Notes under the pieces: model-generated
Told to the model about the DNA's origin: nothing
Databases searched by the model: none
Seen by the model: the letters and a program-made list of their open reading frames with translations, nothing else
Assembly (NCBI RefSeq): GCF_010894455.1
Contig: NZ_JAAIXY010000003.1
Location: 124,001 to 188,000, forward strand
Origin: Myxococcus eversor
GTDB taxonomy: Bacteria > Myxococcota > Myxococcia > Myxococcales > Myxococcaceae
Reading direction: 5' to 3'
DNA: 64,000 bases
In this document: positions 35,020-43,237 of the stretch, in pieces
Layout: the number at the start of each line of letters is the position of its first letter
Position numbering within the stretch: position 1 is the first letter of the stretch
Translations under genes and position numbers: made by a program

Positions 35020-35919
35020 TCAGGGACGCGTGCTGCCCTGCCCCACCACGCCCAGGCCCGCGTAGACGGTCTCCAGCCACTTCTCCGTCTTGACGTGGCC
35101 CTCGCCGAAGCTCCGGTACTGCTCCGGCAGCCCCTCGGCCTTCACCTGCTCCAGCGTCCTGCCCGCCACCTTCTTGCGCCGCACGAGCGCCGTCGTCTCG
35201 CGCAGCATGGCGACGAAGCGCTCCAACTCCTCGCGCCCCGCGAGCGCGCCGTGGCCCGGGATGATGCGCACGCCCGTGGGCAGGCTCGCGAGCACGCCCT
35301 CCACGTTGCGCACGTAGCCCTCCACGCTGCCGCCCGCCTCCAGGTCGATGACGGGGAAGCGGTCCGTGAAGAACTGGTCGCCCACGTGCAACACGTTGCT
35401 GCCCACGAAGAGCACGGTGCTGTCACCATCGGTGTGGCCCGACGGCAGGTGCGTCATCCGAACCTCCTCGCCGTTGAACCAGAGGCTGAGGCCCTGCTGG
35501 AAGGTGAGGATGGGACGCGCGTGTTCCGGCGCGGGAGGCAGCGTCTCACCCCGGCGGACCCTCGGCTTCGACATGCGCGCGCGCACGGCGTCGTGCGCCA
35601 CCAGGGTCGCCTCGCGCCCGAGCACCGCGTTGCCTCCGGTGTGGTCGCTGTGCACGTGCGTGTTGAGGACGTAGACGAGCTTCTGCTTGCTCAGGGTCTT
35701 CAGCGCCGCGCGGACCTTGTCGATGAGCGGGGCGAAGTCGTCGTCCACCAGGAGCACGCCGTCGGGCCCCACCGAGACGGCCATGTTGCCACCCGCGCCC
35801 TGGAGCAGATGAATGTTGCCGGCGACGGGCGTGGCGCGCACCTCCACCTGGGAGAAGTCGCGCTCCTGCGCGAGCACGAGGCAGGGGAGCAGGACGAGCA
35901 CGGCGGCAACGGCCTTCAT
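35020..35919 (-). CDS. Secreted metallo-beta-lactamase-fold hydrolase
   Basis: A 299-residue exported hydrolase. The signal peptide (KAVAAVLVLLPCLVLAQ) is followed by the metal motif NTHVHSDHTGGN (H-x-H-x-D-H), then HLPSGHTDGD, LHVGDQFF and IIPGHG, giving a full dinuclear zinc site. It resembles the SoxH/quinoprotein-linked group of MBL proteins rather than typed beta-lactamases; resistance should not be assumed. It is transcribed toward the M19 dipeptidase gene. A 391 bp gap separates it from the divergent small-protein/ComEA operon. Confidence 0.88.
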   Translation of the reverse strand: MKAVAAVLVLLPCLVLAQERDFSQVEVRATPVAGNIHLLQGAGGNMAVSVGPDGVLLVDDDFAPLIDKVRAALKTLSKQKLVYVLNTHVHSDHTGGNAVLGREATLVAHDAVRARMSKPRVRRGETLPPAPEHARPILTFQQGLSLWFNGEEVRMTHLPSGHTDGDSTVLFVGSNVLHVGDQFFTDRFPVIDLEAGGSVEGYVRNVEGVLASLPTGVRIIPGHGALAGREELERFVAMLRETTALVRRKKVAGRTLEQVKAEGLPEQYRSFGEGHVKTEKWLETVYAGLGVVGQGSTRP

Positions 35920-36310
35920 GCGACCTCCAGACGACGGGGATGCGTCCGCGGGCTTCTTAGCAAACCTGGCGTTCGTTCATTCCCGAGAGCCTCACTTCTC
36001 CCGCGAGCCACGGACCGTCCCGCGAACAAGCGGCGCGCCAGCGCAAGGAATCGCGCAGCGCCCTTCTCGCGCGTGGGCGCCTCGCGCGCCTCGGTGAACC
36101 TCACGCATCTCGCCGCGTGAGAAGCCACTGGAGTCCCGGCGCCCGTCCTCGCGGTGGGACACCTCGCGGATGCGTGCACGGTGGTGATGACGCGCCTCCG
36201 AGGGAGACGGCCCTGGCACGGCGACTGCTCAAGCAGCCGGCGACCTCAGGCGGTCAAGCCGGAGAGGCGGTCGCGCCGTGGTGGCGCGGTGTGGAGTGTG
36301 GAGGCGGAAG
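35920..36310. other. Divergent intergenic region
   Basis: This stretch lies between the divergent MBL-fold and small-protein genes. Open frames in it have no plausible start or protein-like composition. The left half is somewhat richer in A/T around 35955-36030 and may hold the promoter of the MBL gene. The only specific signal seen is the sigma-54-like site at 36214-36229. Confidence 0.6.
36214..36229 (+). promoter_or_regulatory. Sigma-54 (RpoN)-like promoter
   Basis: TGGCACGGCGACTGCT matches the -24/-12 consensus TGGCACG-N4-TTGCW with one mismatch, and the GG and GC pairs have exactly ten bases between them. It lies about 80 bp upstream of the start of the 82-residue gene that precedes the ComEA-like gene. 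Sigma-54 control is common in myxobacterial developmental and surface genes, but no activator-binding site was identified. Confidence 0.45.
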
Positions 36311-36559
36311 ATGCTGATGGCGGGGAAGCGACTGGCGGTGTTCTCCATTCGCGAGGGCAAGGGCGGGAGCATCTGGGTGCGGGCGGGCAGCGCGTTCGTG
36401 AACAAGGACGGCTCGCTGAACGTGTTGCTGGATGTGCTGCCGCTGGACGGCAAGCTGCACGTGCGTGAGGCGGCGGAGAAGCGGGACACTCCGGGAGTCG
36501 GCGGGCGGTACGCGCCCGAGGTGGGGCTGGACGCGGCGCCCGTGGGGGGCCACTCGTGA
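36311..36559 (+). CDS. Small conserved-looking protein upstream of ComEA-like gene
   Basis: An 82-residue protein with a good site (GGAGGCGGAAG) before the ATG at 36311. It contains a compact strand-rich core, KRLAVFSIREGKGGSIWVR and FVNKDGSLNVLLDVLPLDGK, ending in a charged tail. This resembles small single-domain proteins of unknown function found in myxobacteria; I do not recognise a named family. Its stop overlaps the start of the ComEA-like gene as GTGA, so translation is coupled and a shared function is likely. Confidence 0.75.
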   Translation: MLMAGKRLAVFSIREGKGGSIWVRAGSAFVNKDGSLNVLLDVLPLDGKLHVREAAEKRDTPGVGGRYAPEVGLDAAPVGGHS

Positions 36560-36909
36560 GGGCCGCGTGGGGACTGCTGGCGCTGGTGCTCTTGGTGGGG
36601 AAGCCCGGCGTGGCGGACGCGGCGCGACTGCGCACCCAGTACTCGGGCGTGGTGAACCTCAACGAGGCGACGGCGGCGGAACTCGACTTGCTGCCCGGCG
36701 TGGGTGACGCGGCGGCGCAGCGCATCATCCAGCACCGGGGCAAGCGCCCCTTCCAGCGGGTGGAGGAGCTGGTGCGGGTGAAGGGCTTCGGCCGCAAGAA
36801 GTTCCTCAAGCTCAAGGCCCACCTGACGCTGAGCGGCCCCACCACCTTGAAGGTGGAGCAGGTGGCCCCGCCTCCCGAGGGAAAGGAGGTGGTCGCCACG
36901 AACAACTGA
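36556..36909 (+). CDS. ComEA-like helix-hairpin-helix protein
   Basis: A 117-residue exported protein. A signal peptide (WGLLALVLLVGKPGVADA) is followed by a tandem helix-hairpin-helix domain, VVNLNEATAAELDLLPGVG then AAQRIIQHRG and LVRVKGFGRKKFLKLK, as in the DNA-binding part of the competence protein ComEA. ComEA pulls incoming DNA into the periplasm. It has no long linker, as in other short proteobacterial ComEA proteins. It starts with GTG coupled to the preceding gene. Other competence genes (comEC, pilin) are not in the window, so a DNA-uptake role is probable but not shown. Confidence 0.82.
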   Translation: MRAAWGLLALVLLVGKPGVADAARLRTQYSGVVNLNEATAAELDLLPGVGDAAAQRIIQHRGKRPFQRVEELVRVKGFGRKKFLKLKAHLTLSGPTTLKVEQVAPPPEGKEVVATNN

Positions 36910-36945
36910 CACGACGCATCCATTCACTACTGGGGAGCGGGGTCG

Positions 36946-36975
36946 CCGCCCGGGTCCGCATCGTGGCCCGGGCGG
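36946..36975 (+). terminator. Hairpin after ComEA-like gene
   Basis: CCGCCCGGG (36946-36954) and CCCGGGCGG (36967-36975) form a perfect 9-bp stem with a 12-nt loop, 37 bp after the stop codon. No T-run follows, which is usual for terminators in very GC-rich genomes, so function is likely but unproven. Confidence 0.5.
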
Positions 36976-37074
36976 TGGCCCTGCCCGAAGTCCCGGCTTC
37001 GCGCCGGGGGAGCGGCCAGGCACCTCGCAAGTGAGGTTTGTATCTGGAACCCGGCTGGTAGAGCATCCGCCGCC

Positions 37075-38784
37075 ATGAACCGACGACTGCCTCGACTGCT
37101 CACCGCGCTGCCCGTCTCGGCCGCGCTGGTTGCTCCGCCCGTCCTCGCGTGTACCAGCATGCTGGTCAACAAGGGCGCCACGGCGGACGGCGCCACCCTG
37201 ATGACGTACGCCGCGGACGCGCACGAGCTGTACGGCGAGCTGTACTACACGCCCGCGCGCCGCCACGCCGAGGGCGCCTGGCGCGACATCATCGAGTGGG
37301 ACACCGGCAAGCACCTGGGGCGCATCCCCGAGGCGCCGGTGACGTACTCCGTCGTCGGCAACATGAACGAGCACCAGCTCTCCATCGGCGAGTCCACCTT
37401 CTCCGGCCGCAAGGAGCTGGAGGCGCCCGCGGGCATCGTCGACTACGGCTCGCTCATCTACATCGCGCTGGAGCGCTCCAAGACGGCCCGCGAGGCAATC
37501 TCGGTGATGACCAAGCTGGTGGCCGAGCACGGCTACGCGTCCACCGGTGAGTCCTTCTCCATCGCCGACCCCAAGGAGGCGTGGCTGCTGGAGATGATTG
37601 GCAAGGGCGAAGGCCAGAAGGGCGCGGTGTGGGTGGCTCGCAAGCTGCCCGAAGGGCACATCACCGCTCACGCCAACCAGTCGCGCATCGAGCAGTTCCC
37701 GCTGAACGACTCGGACAACGTGCTGTACTCGCCGGACGTCATCTCCTTCGCTCGCGAGAAGGGCTGGTTCAAGGGCGCGGACAAGGACTTCAGCTTCGCG
37801 GAGACGTACAACCCGCTCGACTTCGGCGGGCAGCGCTTCTCCGAGGCGCGGGTGTGGAGCATCTTCCGGCGCGCGGCGCCGTCGAAGAACTTCGGTCCGG
37901 AGTACGCGGATGGCTCCGCGCCGGCCAAGCGGCTGCCCCTGTGGGTCAAGCCGGACAAGAAGCTGTCCGTGCAGGACGTCATGGCGCTGATGCGCGACCA
38001 CTTCGACAACACGCCGCTCGACATGTCCAAGGACGTGGGCGCGGGGCCCTACGCGCTGCCCTACCGCTGGCGGCCGATGACGTGGGAGGTGGACGGCAAG
38101 AAGTACGTCCACGAGCGCGCCATCTCCACGCAGCAGACGGGCTTCTCCTTCGTCGCGCAGATGCGCGGCTCCATGCCGGCGCCCATCGGCGGCGTGCTCT
38201 GGTTCGGCGTGGATGACACGTCGATGACCGTCTACACGCCGATGTACGCGGGCATCCGGCAGGTGCCGAGGAACTTCGCCCAGGGCGTCGCCAGCCGCGG
38301 GGCGTTCTCCTGGGACTCCTCCTTCTGGGTGTTCAACTGGGTGTCCAACCAGGCCTATTCGCGCTGGAGCGACATGTCCGTGGACGTGCGGAAGGAGCAG
38401 GGCGCGCTGGAGGGCCAGTTCCTCGCGGACCAGGCCGACATCGAGAAGACGGCGCTGGAGCACTACAAGCGCAGCCCGGAAGAGGCGCGGCAGTACCTCA
38501 CCACCTACTCGGTGCAGCAGGGCGAGAAGGTCCACGCGCGCTGGCGGAAGCTCGGCGAGACGCTGCTGGTGAAGTACATCGACGGCAACGTCCGCGACGA
38601 GCAGGGCAAGGTGAACCACCCCAAGTACCCGGAGAGCTGGTACCGGCGCATCGCCCAGGAGCGCGGCAAGACGCTGGAGATGCCGCCCGAGCCCCAGGAG
38701 CTCAAGCCCGTCGCGGCCCCCGGCCCCGGCCCGAAGACGCCCCCGCCGCCCGCGCCCAAGCCCACCGTGGCGCCCGCGCCGTAG
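37075..38784 (+). CDS. Secreted C69-family (PepD-type) dipeptidase
   Basis: A 569-residue N-terminal-nucleophile peptidase. The signal peptide ends PPVLACTSMLVNKGATADG; in family C69 the Cys at the new N-terminus (CTSMLV) is the nucleophile. Other family landmarks are TYSVVGNMNEHQLSIGEST, SIADPKEAWLLEMIG and HITAHANQSRI. The last 40 residues form a Pro-rich tail (PKTPPPPAPKPTVAPAP) that could be an export or wall spacer. It stands alone between two hairpins. With the M19 and S9 enzymes in this window it points to heavy peptide scavenging. Confidence 0.92.
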   Translation: MNRRLPRLLTALPVSAALVAPPVLACTSMLVNKGATADGATLMTYAADAHELYGELYYTPARRHAEGAWRDIIEWDTGKHLGRIPEAPVTYSVVGNMNEHQLSIGESTFSGRKELEAPAGIVDYGSLIYIALERSKTAREAISVMTKLVAEHGYASTGESFSIADPKEAWLLEMIGKGEGQKGAVWVARKLPEGHITAHANQSRIEQFPLNDSDNVLYSPDVISFAREKGWFKGADKDFSFAETYNPLDFGGQRFSEARVWSIFRRAAPSKNFGPEYADGSAPAKRLPLWVKPDKKLSVQDVMALMRDHFDNTPLDMSKDVGAGPYALPYRWRPMTWEVDGKKYVHERAISTQQTGFSFVAQMRGSMPAPIGGVLWFGVDDTSMTVYTPMYAGIRQVPRNFAQGVASRGAFSWDSSFWVFNWVSNQAYSRWSDMSVDVRKEQGALEGQFLADQADIEKTALEHYKRSPEEARQYLTTYSVQQGEKVHARWRKLGETLLVKYIDGNVRDEQGKVNHPKYPESWYRRIAQERGKTLEMPPEPQELKPVAAPGPGPKTPPPPAPKPTVAPAP

Positions 38785-38852
38785 TCCCCCGCCCCCTCCC
38801 AGGCCCCAGGCCAGGAGGGGCCACCAGGGCCCGCCACCGAGCGGGTCCACCC

Positions 38853-38872
38853 AGGCGGGGCGCTCCCCGCCT
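38853..38872 (+). terminator. Hairpin after C69 dipeptidase gene
   Basis: AGGCGGGG (38853-38860), a 4-nt CGCT loop and CCCCGCCT (38865-38872) form a perfect 8-bp stem 68 bp after the stop. A second, weaker hairpin (CCCCTCC/GGAGGGG, 38793-38820) lies just upstream. Neither has a T-run. Confidence 0.45.
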
Positions 38873-39070
38873 CCCACCTCACGGGGTGGAGGAACGGGCG
38901 CCCCCCTCCCGGGTCATGGGAAGCACGAGTGCGGAAGGCGGAACTGGCGGAAGGTGAAAGCCTCCCCACGTCTTCTGGTGACTGATACACAACGAAGTTA
39001 CAGGGCGGGGGGAGCGCGAAGAGATAGACCCCCTGCGGCTCAAAGACTTGCAGAGACAGGGAGGCGGCAG

Positions 39071-39634
39071 GTGAGGGAAGATGAAGTCATGAAGGACACG
39101 GCCAGTGGGGAGCCGGACCCCCAGGAAGGTGAGCGGCTCAAGGGCCCGCCGCTCGGCGAAGTGCTCGAGTTCATGCGCCTGTTGTGGGCCGTGGACCACG
39201 GGCTCCAGTCCACCTCGAAGCGGATGGAGTCGACGCTGGGCCTCACCGGCCCGCAGCGACTGGTCATCCGGCTGGTGGGACGCTTCCCCGGAATCACCGC
39301 CGGCACGCTCGCCCAGATTCTCCATGTGCACCCGAGCACCCTGACGGGCGTCCTCAAGCGGCTGGAGAAGCGCGGCCTGCTGGAGCGCAAGTCGGACCCG
39401 CTGGATGGGCGCAAGGCGCTGTTCGCCCTCACGGAGTCAGGGCGCGCGCTCGACATCCCCTCCGAGGGCACCGTCGAGTCCGCCGTGCAGCGTGTCCTCT
39501 CCCGGATGTCGCGCAACCGCATCCTCTGCACGCAGGACGTGCTCACCGCGCTCGCGCAGGAGCTGGGTGGCGTGCCGCATCCAGAAGAGGAGCTGGCCGC
39601 CGACTCGGCCGCGAAGAAGCCGGACTTTCGCTGA
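39071..39634 (+). CDS. MarR-family transcriptional regulator
   Basis: A 187-residue winged-helix protein. The DNA-binding part reads TAGTLAQILHVHPSTLTGVL (recognition helix) and continues into the wing LEKRGLLERKSDPLDGRKAL, the MarR signature Asp-x-Arg region. The C-terminus is acidic and low in complexity. GTG 39071 is preferred because GGAGG lies six bases upstream; ATG 39089 (MKDTASG) is the alternative. It is a single gene between two hairpins, so its targets are not obvious from context. MarR proteins usually sense phenolic or oxidant ligands. Confidence 0.87.
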   Translation: MREDEVMKDTASGEPDPQEGERLKGPPLGEVLEFMRLLWAVDHGLQSTSKRMESTLGLTGPQRLVIRLVGRFPGITAGTLAQILHVHPSTLTGVLKRLEKRGLLERKSDPLDGRKALFALTESGRALDIPSEGTVESAVQRVLSRMSRNRILCTQDVLTALAQELGGVPHPEEELAADSAAKKPDFR

Positions 39635-39648
39635 AGAAGCTCCACCCC

Positions 39649-39671
39649 GGCCCGCCCTCCCCTGGCGGGCC
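39649..39671 (+). terminator. Hairpin after marR-type gene
   Basis: GGCCCGCC (39649-39656) and GGCGGGCC (39664-39671) form a perfect 8-bp stem with a 7-nt loop, only 14 bp after the stop codon. A mixed pyrimidine stretch follows rather than a clean T-run. Confidence 0.55.
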
Positions 39672-40093
39672 CTCGCTCGGTCGCCCGGCGGGTCGCTGAG
39701 CCAACGAGCGTCGACCCGGTGCCGCCTCCGCGCAGGCCCTCGACGCTCTCCTCCACCCCTCCCAGAATCTCGGCGTCGGATGGGACCCCGCTTCGCGGCC
39801 ACGTGTCGCCCGAGGTCGACCGCCGCCGGCCCACCGGCTCCACGGGCGGGCCCCACGGCCCTTCCCCGAGTCATGACGGGCACTTGGCGCGGGCCGACGG
39901 GACGAAGGGAGGCCCCAGCCGCGTTGCCTCCCGGACCCTCCGGCGCCTGGGTCCTTCCGGCGTCGGACAGCCCCGCCCATCCTGGGTGAAATCCAGGGGC
40001 CCAAGCACCTCGCGGCCCGTCGGACGTTGCTAGAGAATCGGGAAATAGGCACCTCCGCCGGGAGTTGCCTCGCCACTGAGCGGACAGGACAGC
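39672..40093. other. Intergenic region without a recognisable gene
   Basis: About 420 bp lie between the MarR hairpin and the DUF4175 gene. Open frames on both strands are Arg/Pro/Ala-rich and have no ribosome site or family resemblance. The last 60 bp are less GC-rich (GCTAGAGAATCGGGAAATAG) and probably hold the promoter of the gene at 40094. Confidence 0.6.
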
Positions 40094-43000
40094 GTGAACC
40101 TCGACACCCCGCAGAGCCCAGGCCCCGAGCTGCCGCCCCCGCCGCCTCCGCCACCGGCCTCACCCACGCGGGTGGGCAGGTCCTCGCGAGGCCGTGGCGT
40201 GGAAGCCCTGCTCTCCGCCGTGCGCGCCCGGCAGCGCCGGTACCTGTGGCTCCAGGGAACCGCCCTGGGTTTCGTGGCGGCCTGCCTCCTGTGGGTGGGT
40301 GGCGGCCTGCTGGGACTCGTGGCCCCGCGCATCGGCGGCTCGATGCTCGGGCTGGCCTTGCCGGTGGGCGCCGCGGTGGCGTGTGGCTTCGGCCTGTGGC
40401 TCGCGCGGCGACAGGTGGGCGACGATTTGCTCACCGCGCGCCTGGTGGGCCAGCGCCGGCCGGAGCTGTCGCTGGACGTGCTGGCGGCGGTGGAGCTGCG
40501 GCGCGAGCAGGACGGGCAGGCCAACGGCTCGCCGGAACTGGCGGACGCCTTCCTCTCTCAGATGGACACGCGGGTGCGTACCGTGGACGCGCGCTCCGTC
40601 GTCGACGGCCGCCCCGCGCAGCGCAGCGCCCTGGCCGCATGCGGCGTGCTGCTGGCGCTCGCGCTGGTGCTAGGGCTGTTCGGTGAGAAGTGGGGCGCGG
40701 GCGTGAAGCGCATCCTGGAGGTGGCTCGCACTCCGGTGGCCCAGGCCCAGGTCGAGCCCATCACCGGCGATATCGAACTGACGTACCGCTACCCCGCGTA
40801 CACCGGCCTGTCCCAGCGCACCGTGCCCGGCACCGACGGCGCCGTCAGCGCTCCGGCCGGCACCGAGGTCGTCCTCAAGACGCGCTCGGACCGCCCCGTG
40901 GAGCGCGCGGAGCTGGTCATCAACGACGAGACGGTGCCGCTCCAGGTCACCGGCAACCGCGACCTGGAAGGCACCTTCATCGCGAAGAAGACCGGCCACT
41001 ACCGCTTCGTCTTCTACGCGCGGCGCGAGAAGCCGCTCGCGGTGGGCCCCGACATCCCGCTCACCGTGGAAGCGGACAAGGCGCCCCAGGTGACGCTGAT
41101 GACGCCCGCCGCGGAGCTGGAAGTCGACCCCGGCCAGAAGGTGACGCTCAAGTACGAGGCCACCGATGACTACGGCTTGTCCGGTCTGTCGCTCGTCTTC
41201 CGCACGCCGGGCGCGCAGAAGGACACGCGCGTGCCGCTGCGCCGCGAGGACGGACGGCGCAGCCGCGACACGTACACGTGGGATTTGGGCTCGCTCAAGG
41301 TGGACCCTGGCGACCGGATTACGTACTTCGTGGAGGCGCAGGACAACGACGCGGTGGAGGGCCCCAAGAAGGGCGTCAGCCGCACCCAGGTGCTGCGCAT
41401 CTACTCCGCCGCCGAGCACCACCGCGCCGCGCTGGAGAAGGCCGAGCAGCTCTGGGGCCGCATGGTGGACCACCTGGCGGACCGGCTGGAGGGTCCGGAC
41501 CGGGACAAGCAGAAGGACGCCCAGGCCATCGCCTCCGCCGCGTCCGTGGACACCAGCGGCCAGCAGCTCATCACCGACATGCGCACGCTGGCGCAGACGC
41601 TGTCGCGCGAGCGCGACGTGCCCACCGAGCTGGTCTCCGCGCTCGCCAACATCTCCGAGTCCCTGGGCAGCCACATCAACGGCACCGCGGACTTCCGCCG
41701 CCTCTACCTGCGCACCCAGCGCGCGCGGGGCGAGGACTGGGGCACCGGCAACCGCCTGTCCGGCGTGGTGACGGAGGAAATCGCCGAGCTGGAGAAGGAC
41801 ATCCTCTACCTGGAGGCCCTGCTGGACCGCCAGAAGCTGGAGGCGCTCCAGGAGATGGGTAAGCAGCTGGCCGGCGAGCGCCGCGAGCTGTCGCGCCTGA
41901 TTGAGCAGTTCAAGGCCAACCCGGACGAGTCCGCGCGCCAGGCGGTGATGGAGCAGATTCAGCAGCTCAAGGCGCGCATCCAGGAGCTGATGCAGCGCAT
42001 GGCGGAGATGCGCAAGGGCATCCGCGACGAGCACCTCAACGCCGAGGCCCTGTCCGAGATGATGAAGGACCAGGACATGCAGAGCGCCCTGGACGACGTG
42101 GAGAAGCTGATGCGCGAGGGCAAGACGGACGAGGCGCTCGCGAAGCTCCAGGAACTGGGCATGCAGATGGACGAGATGCTCAAGGGCCTGGACGAAGCCA
42201 ACGAGGAGTTCGGCGGCGAGCAGTACCCGGAGCTCGCGGAGAAGTTCGGCAAGTTCATGGAGGACTTGAAGGGCACCGTGGACGAGCAGCAGCGCGTGGC
42301 CGAGCAGACGCGCCAGCTGCGAGACCAGGCCCGCGCGCAGAACAAGGAGCGCCTCTCCGAGCGCGGTGAGTCCATCAAGAGCGACCTGATGCGCAAGGTG
42401 CAGCAGGCCCAGCAGAGCTACGACAAGCTCAACCCCGAGCACCTCAACAGCCGCGCCGCGCGCCCCCTGGAAGAAGCCCAGTCGGAGCTGCGCAACGTGG
42501 AGAACGCGCTGAAGGTGAACGACTTCGACCTGGCCGCGGAGGCCGCCGCGCGCGCCGAGGACGCGGCCCGGCAGCTCGCGGGCATGGGCGAGCAGCAGAA
42601 GCAGCTCGACGAGATGTTCGGCAACCCGCCCGAGGTGCGGCAGCAGTCCTCGGAGCTGGCCCAGCGCCTGGACCGCGACGCGCGCAACGTGCAGGACGTG
42701 AACAAGCAGCTCCAGTCGCTCTTCCCTCCTCCCGGCTCACAGCTCTCGCAGCAGGAGAAGCAGCAGCTCCAGCAGCTCTCCCAGCAGCAGCAGCAGTTGG
42801 AGCAGCGCGCGCAGGACCTGCGTCAGCAGATGGAGGAGATGGAGCAGACGGCGCCGCTGTTCGGCGAGGAGGCCTCGCAGCAGATGGAGGGCGTGGGCCA
42901 GCGCATGGGTGAAGCCGCGCAGCGGATGCAGGGCAAGGACCCGGGCCGGGGCTACGGCGAGCAGCAGGCCGCGCTGGAGGGCCTGCGCCAGTTCCAGCAG

Positions 43001-43237
43001 CAGATGCAGCAGGGCCAGAAGGGCCGCAAGGGCGGGCTGCCCTTGCCCGGTGGCATGAGCGGGCGCAAGCAGGGCAACTCCGGAAGAGACCCGAAGGACC
43101 AGGTGGAGCTGCCCGACGAGGACGCATTCCAGGCCCCCAAGGAGTTCCGCAAGGATTTGCTGGACGCGATGAAGCAGGGCGCGCCGGAGAAGTACCGCGA
43201 GCAGGTGAAGCGCTACTACGAGGAGCTGGTGAAGTGA
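40094..43237 (+). CDS. DUF4175-like membrane protein with long coiled coil
   Basis: A 1047-residue protein. A Pro-rich N-terminus is followed by two membrane segments near residues 55-110, then a periplasmic segment of beta-sandwich type (VEPITGDIELTYRYPAYTG at about 218-236) and further strands to about 430. Residues about 560-900 are a long coiled coil rich in Gln, Glu, Arg and Met, including LSQQEKQQLQQLSQQQQQLE. This order matches DUF4175 proteins, usually encoded with MoxR-DUF58-vWA operons; here that operon lies 18 kb away at 61040. The GTG start has AGGA upstream. It overlaps the peptidase gene by four bases, so the two are coupled. Confidence 0.8.
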   Translation: MNLDTPQSPGPELPPPPPPPPASPTRVGRSSRGRGVEALLSAVRARQRRYLWLQGTALGFVAACLLWVGGGLLGLVAPRIGGSMLGLALPVGAAVACGFGLWLARRQVGDDLLTARLVGQRRPELSLDVLAAVELRREQDGQANGSPELADAFLSQMDTRVRTVDARSVVDGRPAQRSALAACGVLLALALVLGLFGEKWGAGVKRILEVARTPVAQAQVEPITGDIELTYRYPAYTGLSQRTVPGTDGAVSAPAGTEVVLKTRSDRPVERAELVINDETVPLQVTGNRDLEGTFIAKKTGHYRFVFYARREKPLAVGPDIPLTVEADKAPQVTLMTPAAELEVDPGQKVTLKYEATDDYGLSGLSLVFRTPGAQKDTRVPLRREDGRRSRDTYTWDLGSLKVDPGDRITYFVEAQDNDAVEGPKKGVSRTQVLRIYSAAEHHRAALEKAEQLWGRMVDHLADRLEGPDRDKQKDAQAIASAASVDTSGQQLITDMRTLAQTLSRERDVPTELVSALANISESLGSHINGTADFRRLYLRTQRARGEDWGTGNRLSGVVTEEIAELEKDILYLEALLDRQKLEALQEMGKQLAGERRELSRLIEQFKANPDESARQAVMEQIQQLKARIQELMQRMAEMRKGIRDEHLNAEALSEMMKDQDMQSALDDVEKLMREGKTDEALAKLQELGMQMDEMLKGLDEANEEFGGEQYPELAEKFGKFMEDLKGTVDEQQRVAEQTRQLRDQARAQNKERLSERGESIKSDLMRKVQQAQQSYDKLNPEHLNSRAARPLEEAQSELRNVENALKVNDFDLAAEAAARAEDAARQLAGMGEQQKQLDEMFGNPPEVRQQSSELAQRLDRDARNVQDVNKQLQSLFPPPGSQLSQQEKQQLQQLSQQQQQLEQRAQDLRQQMEEMEQTAPLFGEEASQQMEGVGQRMGEAAQRMQGKDPGRGYGEQQAALEGLRQFQQQMQQGQKGRKGGLPLPGGMSGRKQGNSGRDPKDQVELPDEDAFQAPKEFRKDLLDAMKQGAPEKYREQVKRYYEELVK

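Noticed and set aside
35020..35919. Metallo-beta-lactamase-fold protein as an antibiotic-resistance gene
   Set aside because: The zinc motif alone does not show beta-lactamase activity; surrounding motifs fit broader secreted MBL hydrolases.
36229..38877. An 882-codon minus-strand frame over the ComEA-like and C69 genes
   Set aside because: Both covered genes have clear families, signal peptides and starts; the antisense product is Arg/His/Leu-rich noise.
40670..42442. A 590-codon minus-strand frame opposite the DUF4175 gene
   Set aside because: Leu/His-rich mirror of the Gln/Glu-rich coiled coil; no start context or domain.
42740..42860. CAG-rich stretch considered as a microsatellite or CRISPR-like repeat
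   Set aside because: It simply encodes the Gln-rich coiled coil (KQQLQQLSQQQQQLEQ) with no regular spacer structure.
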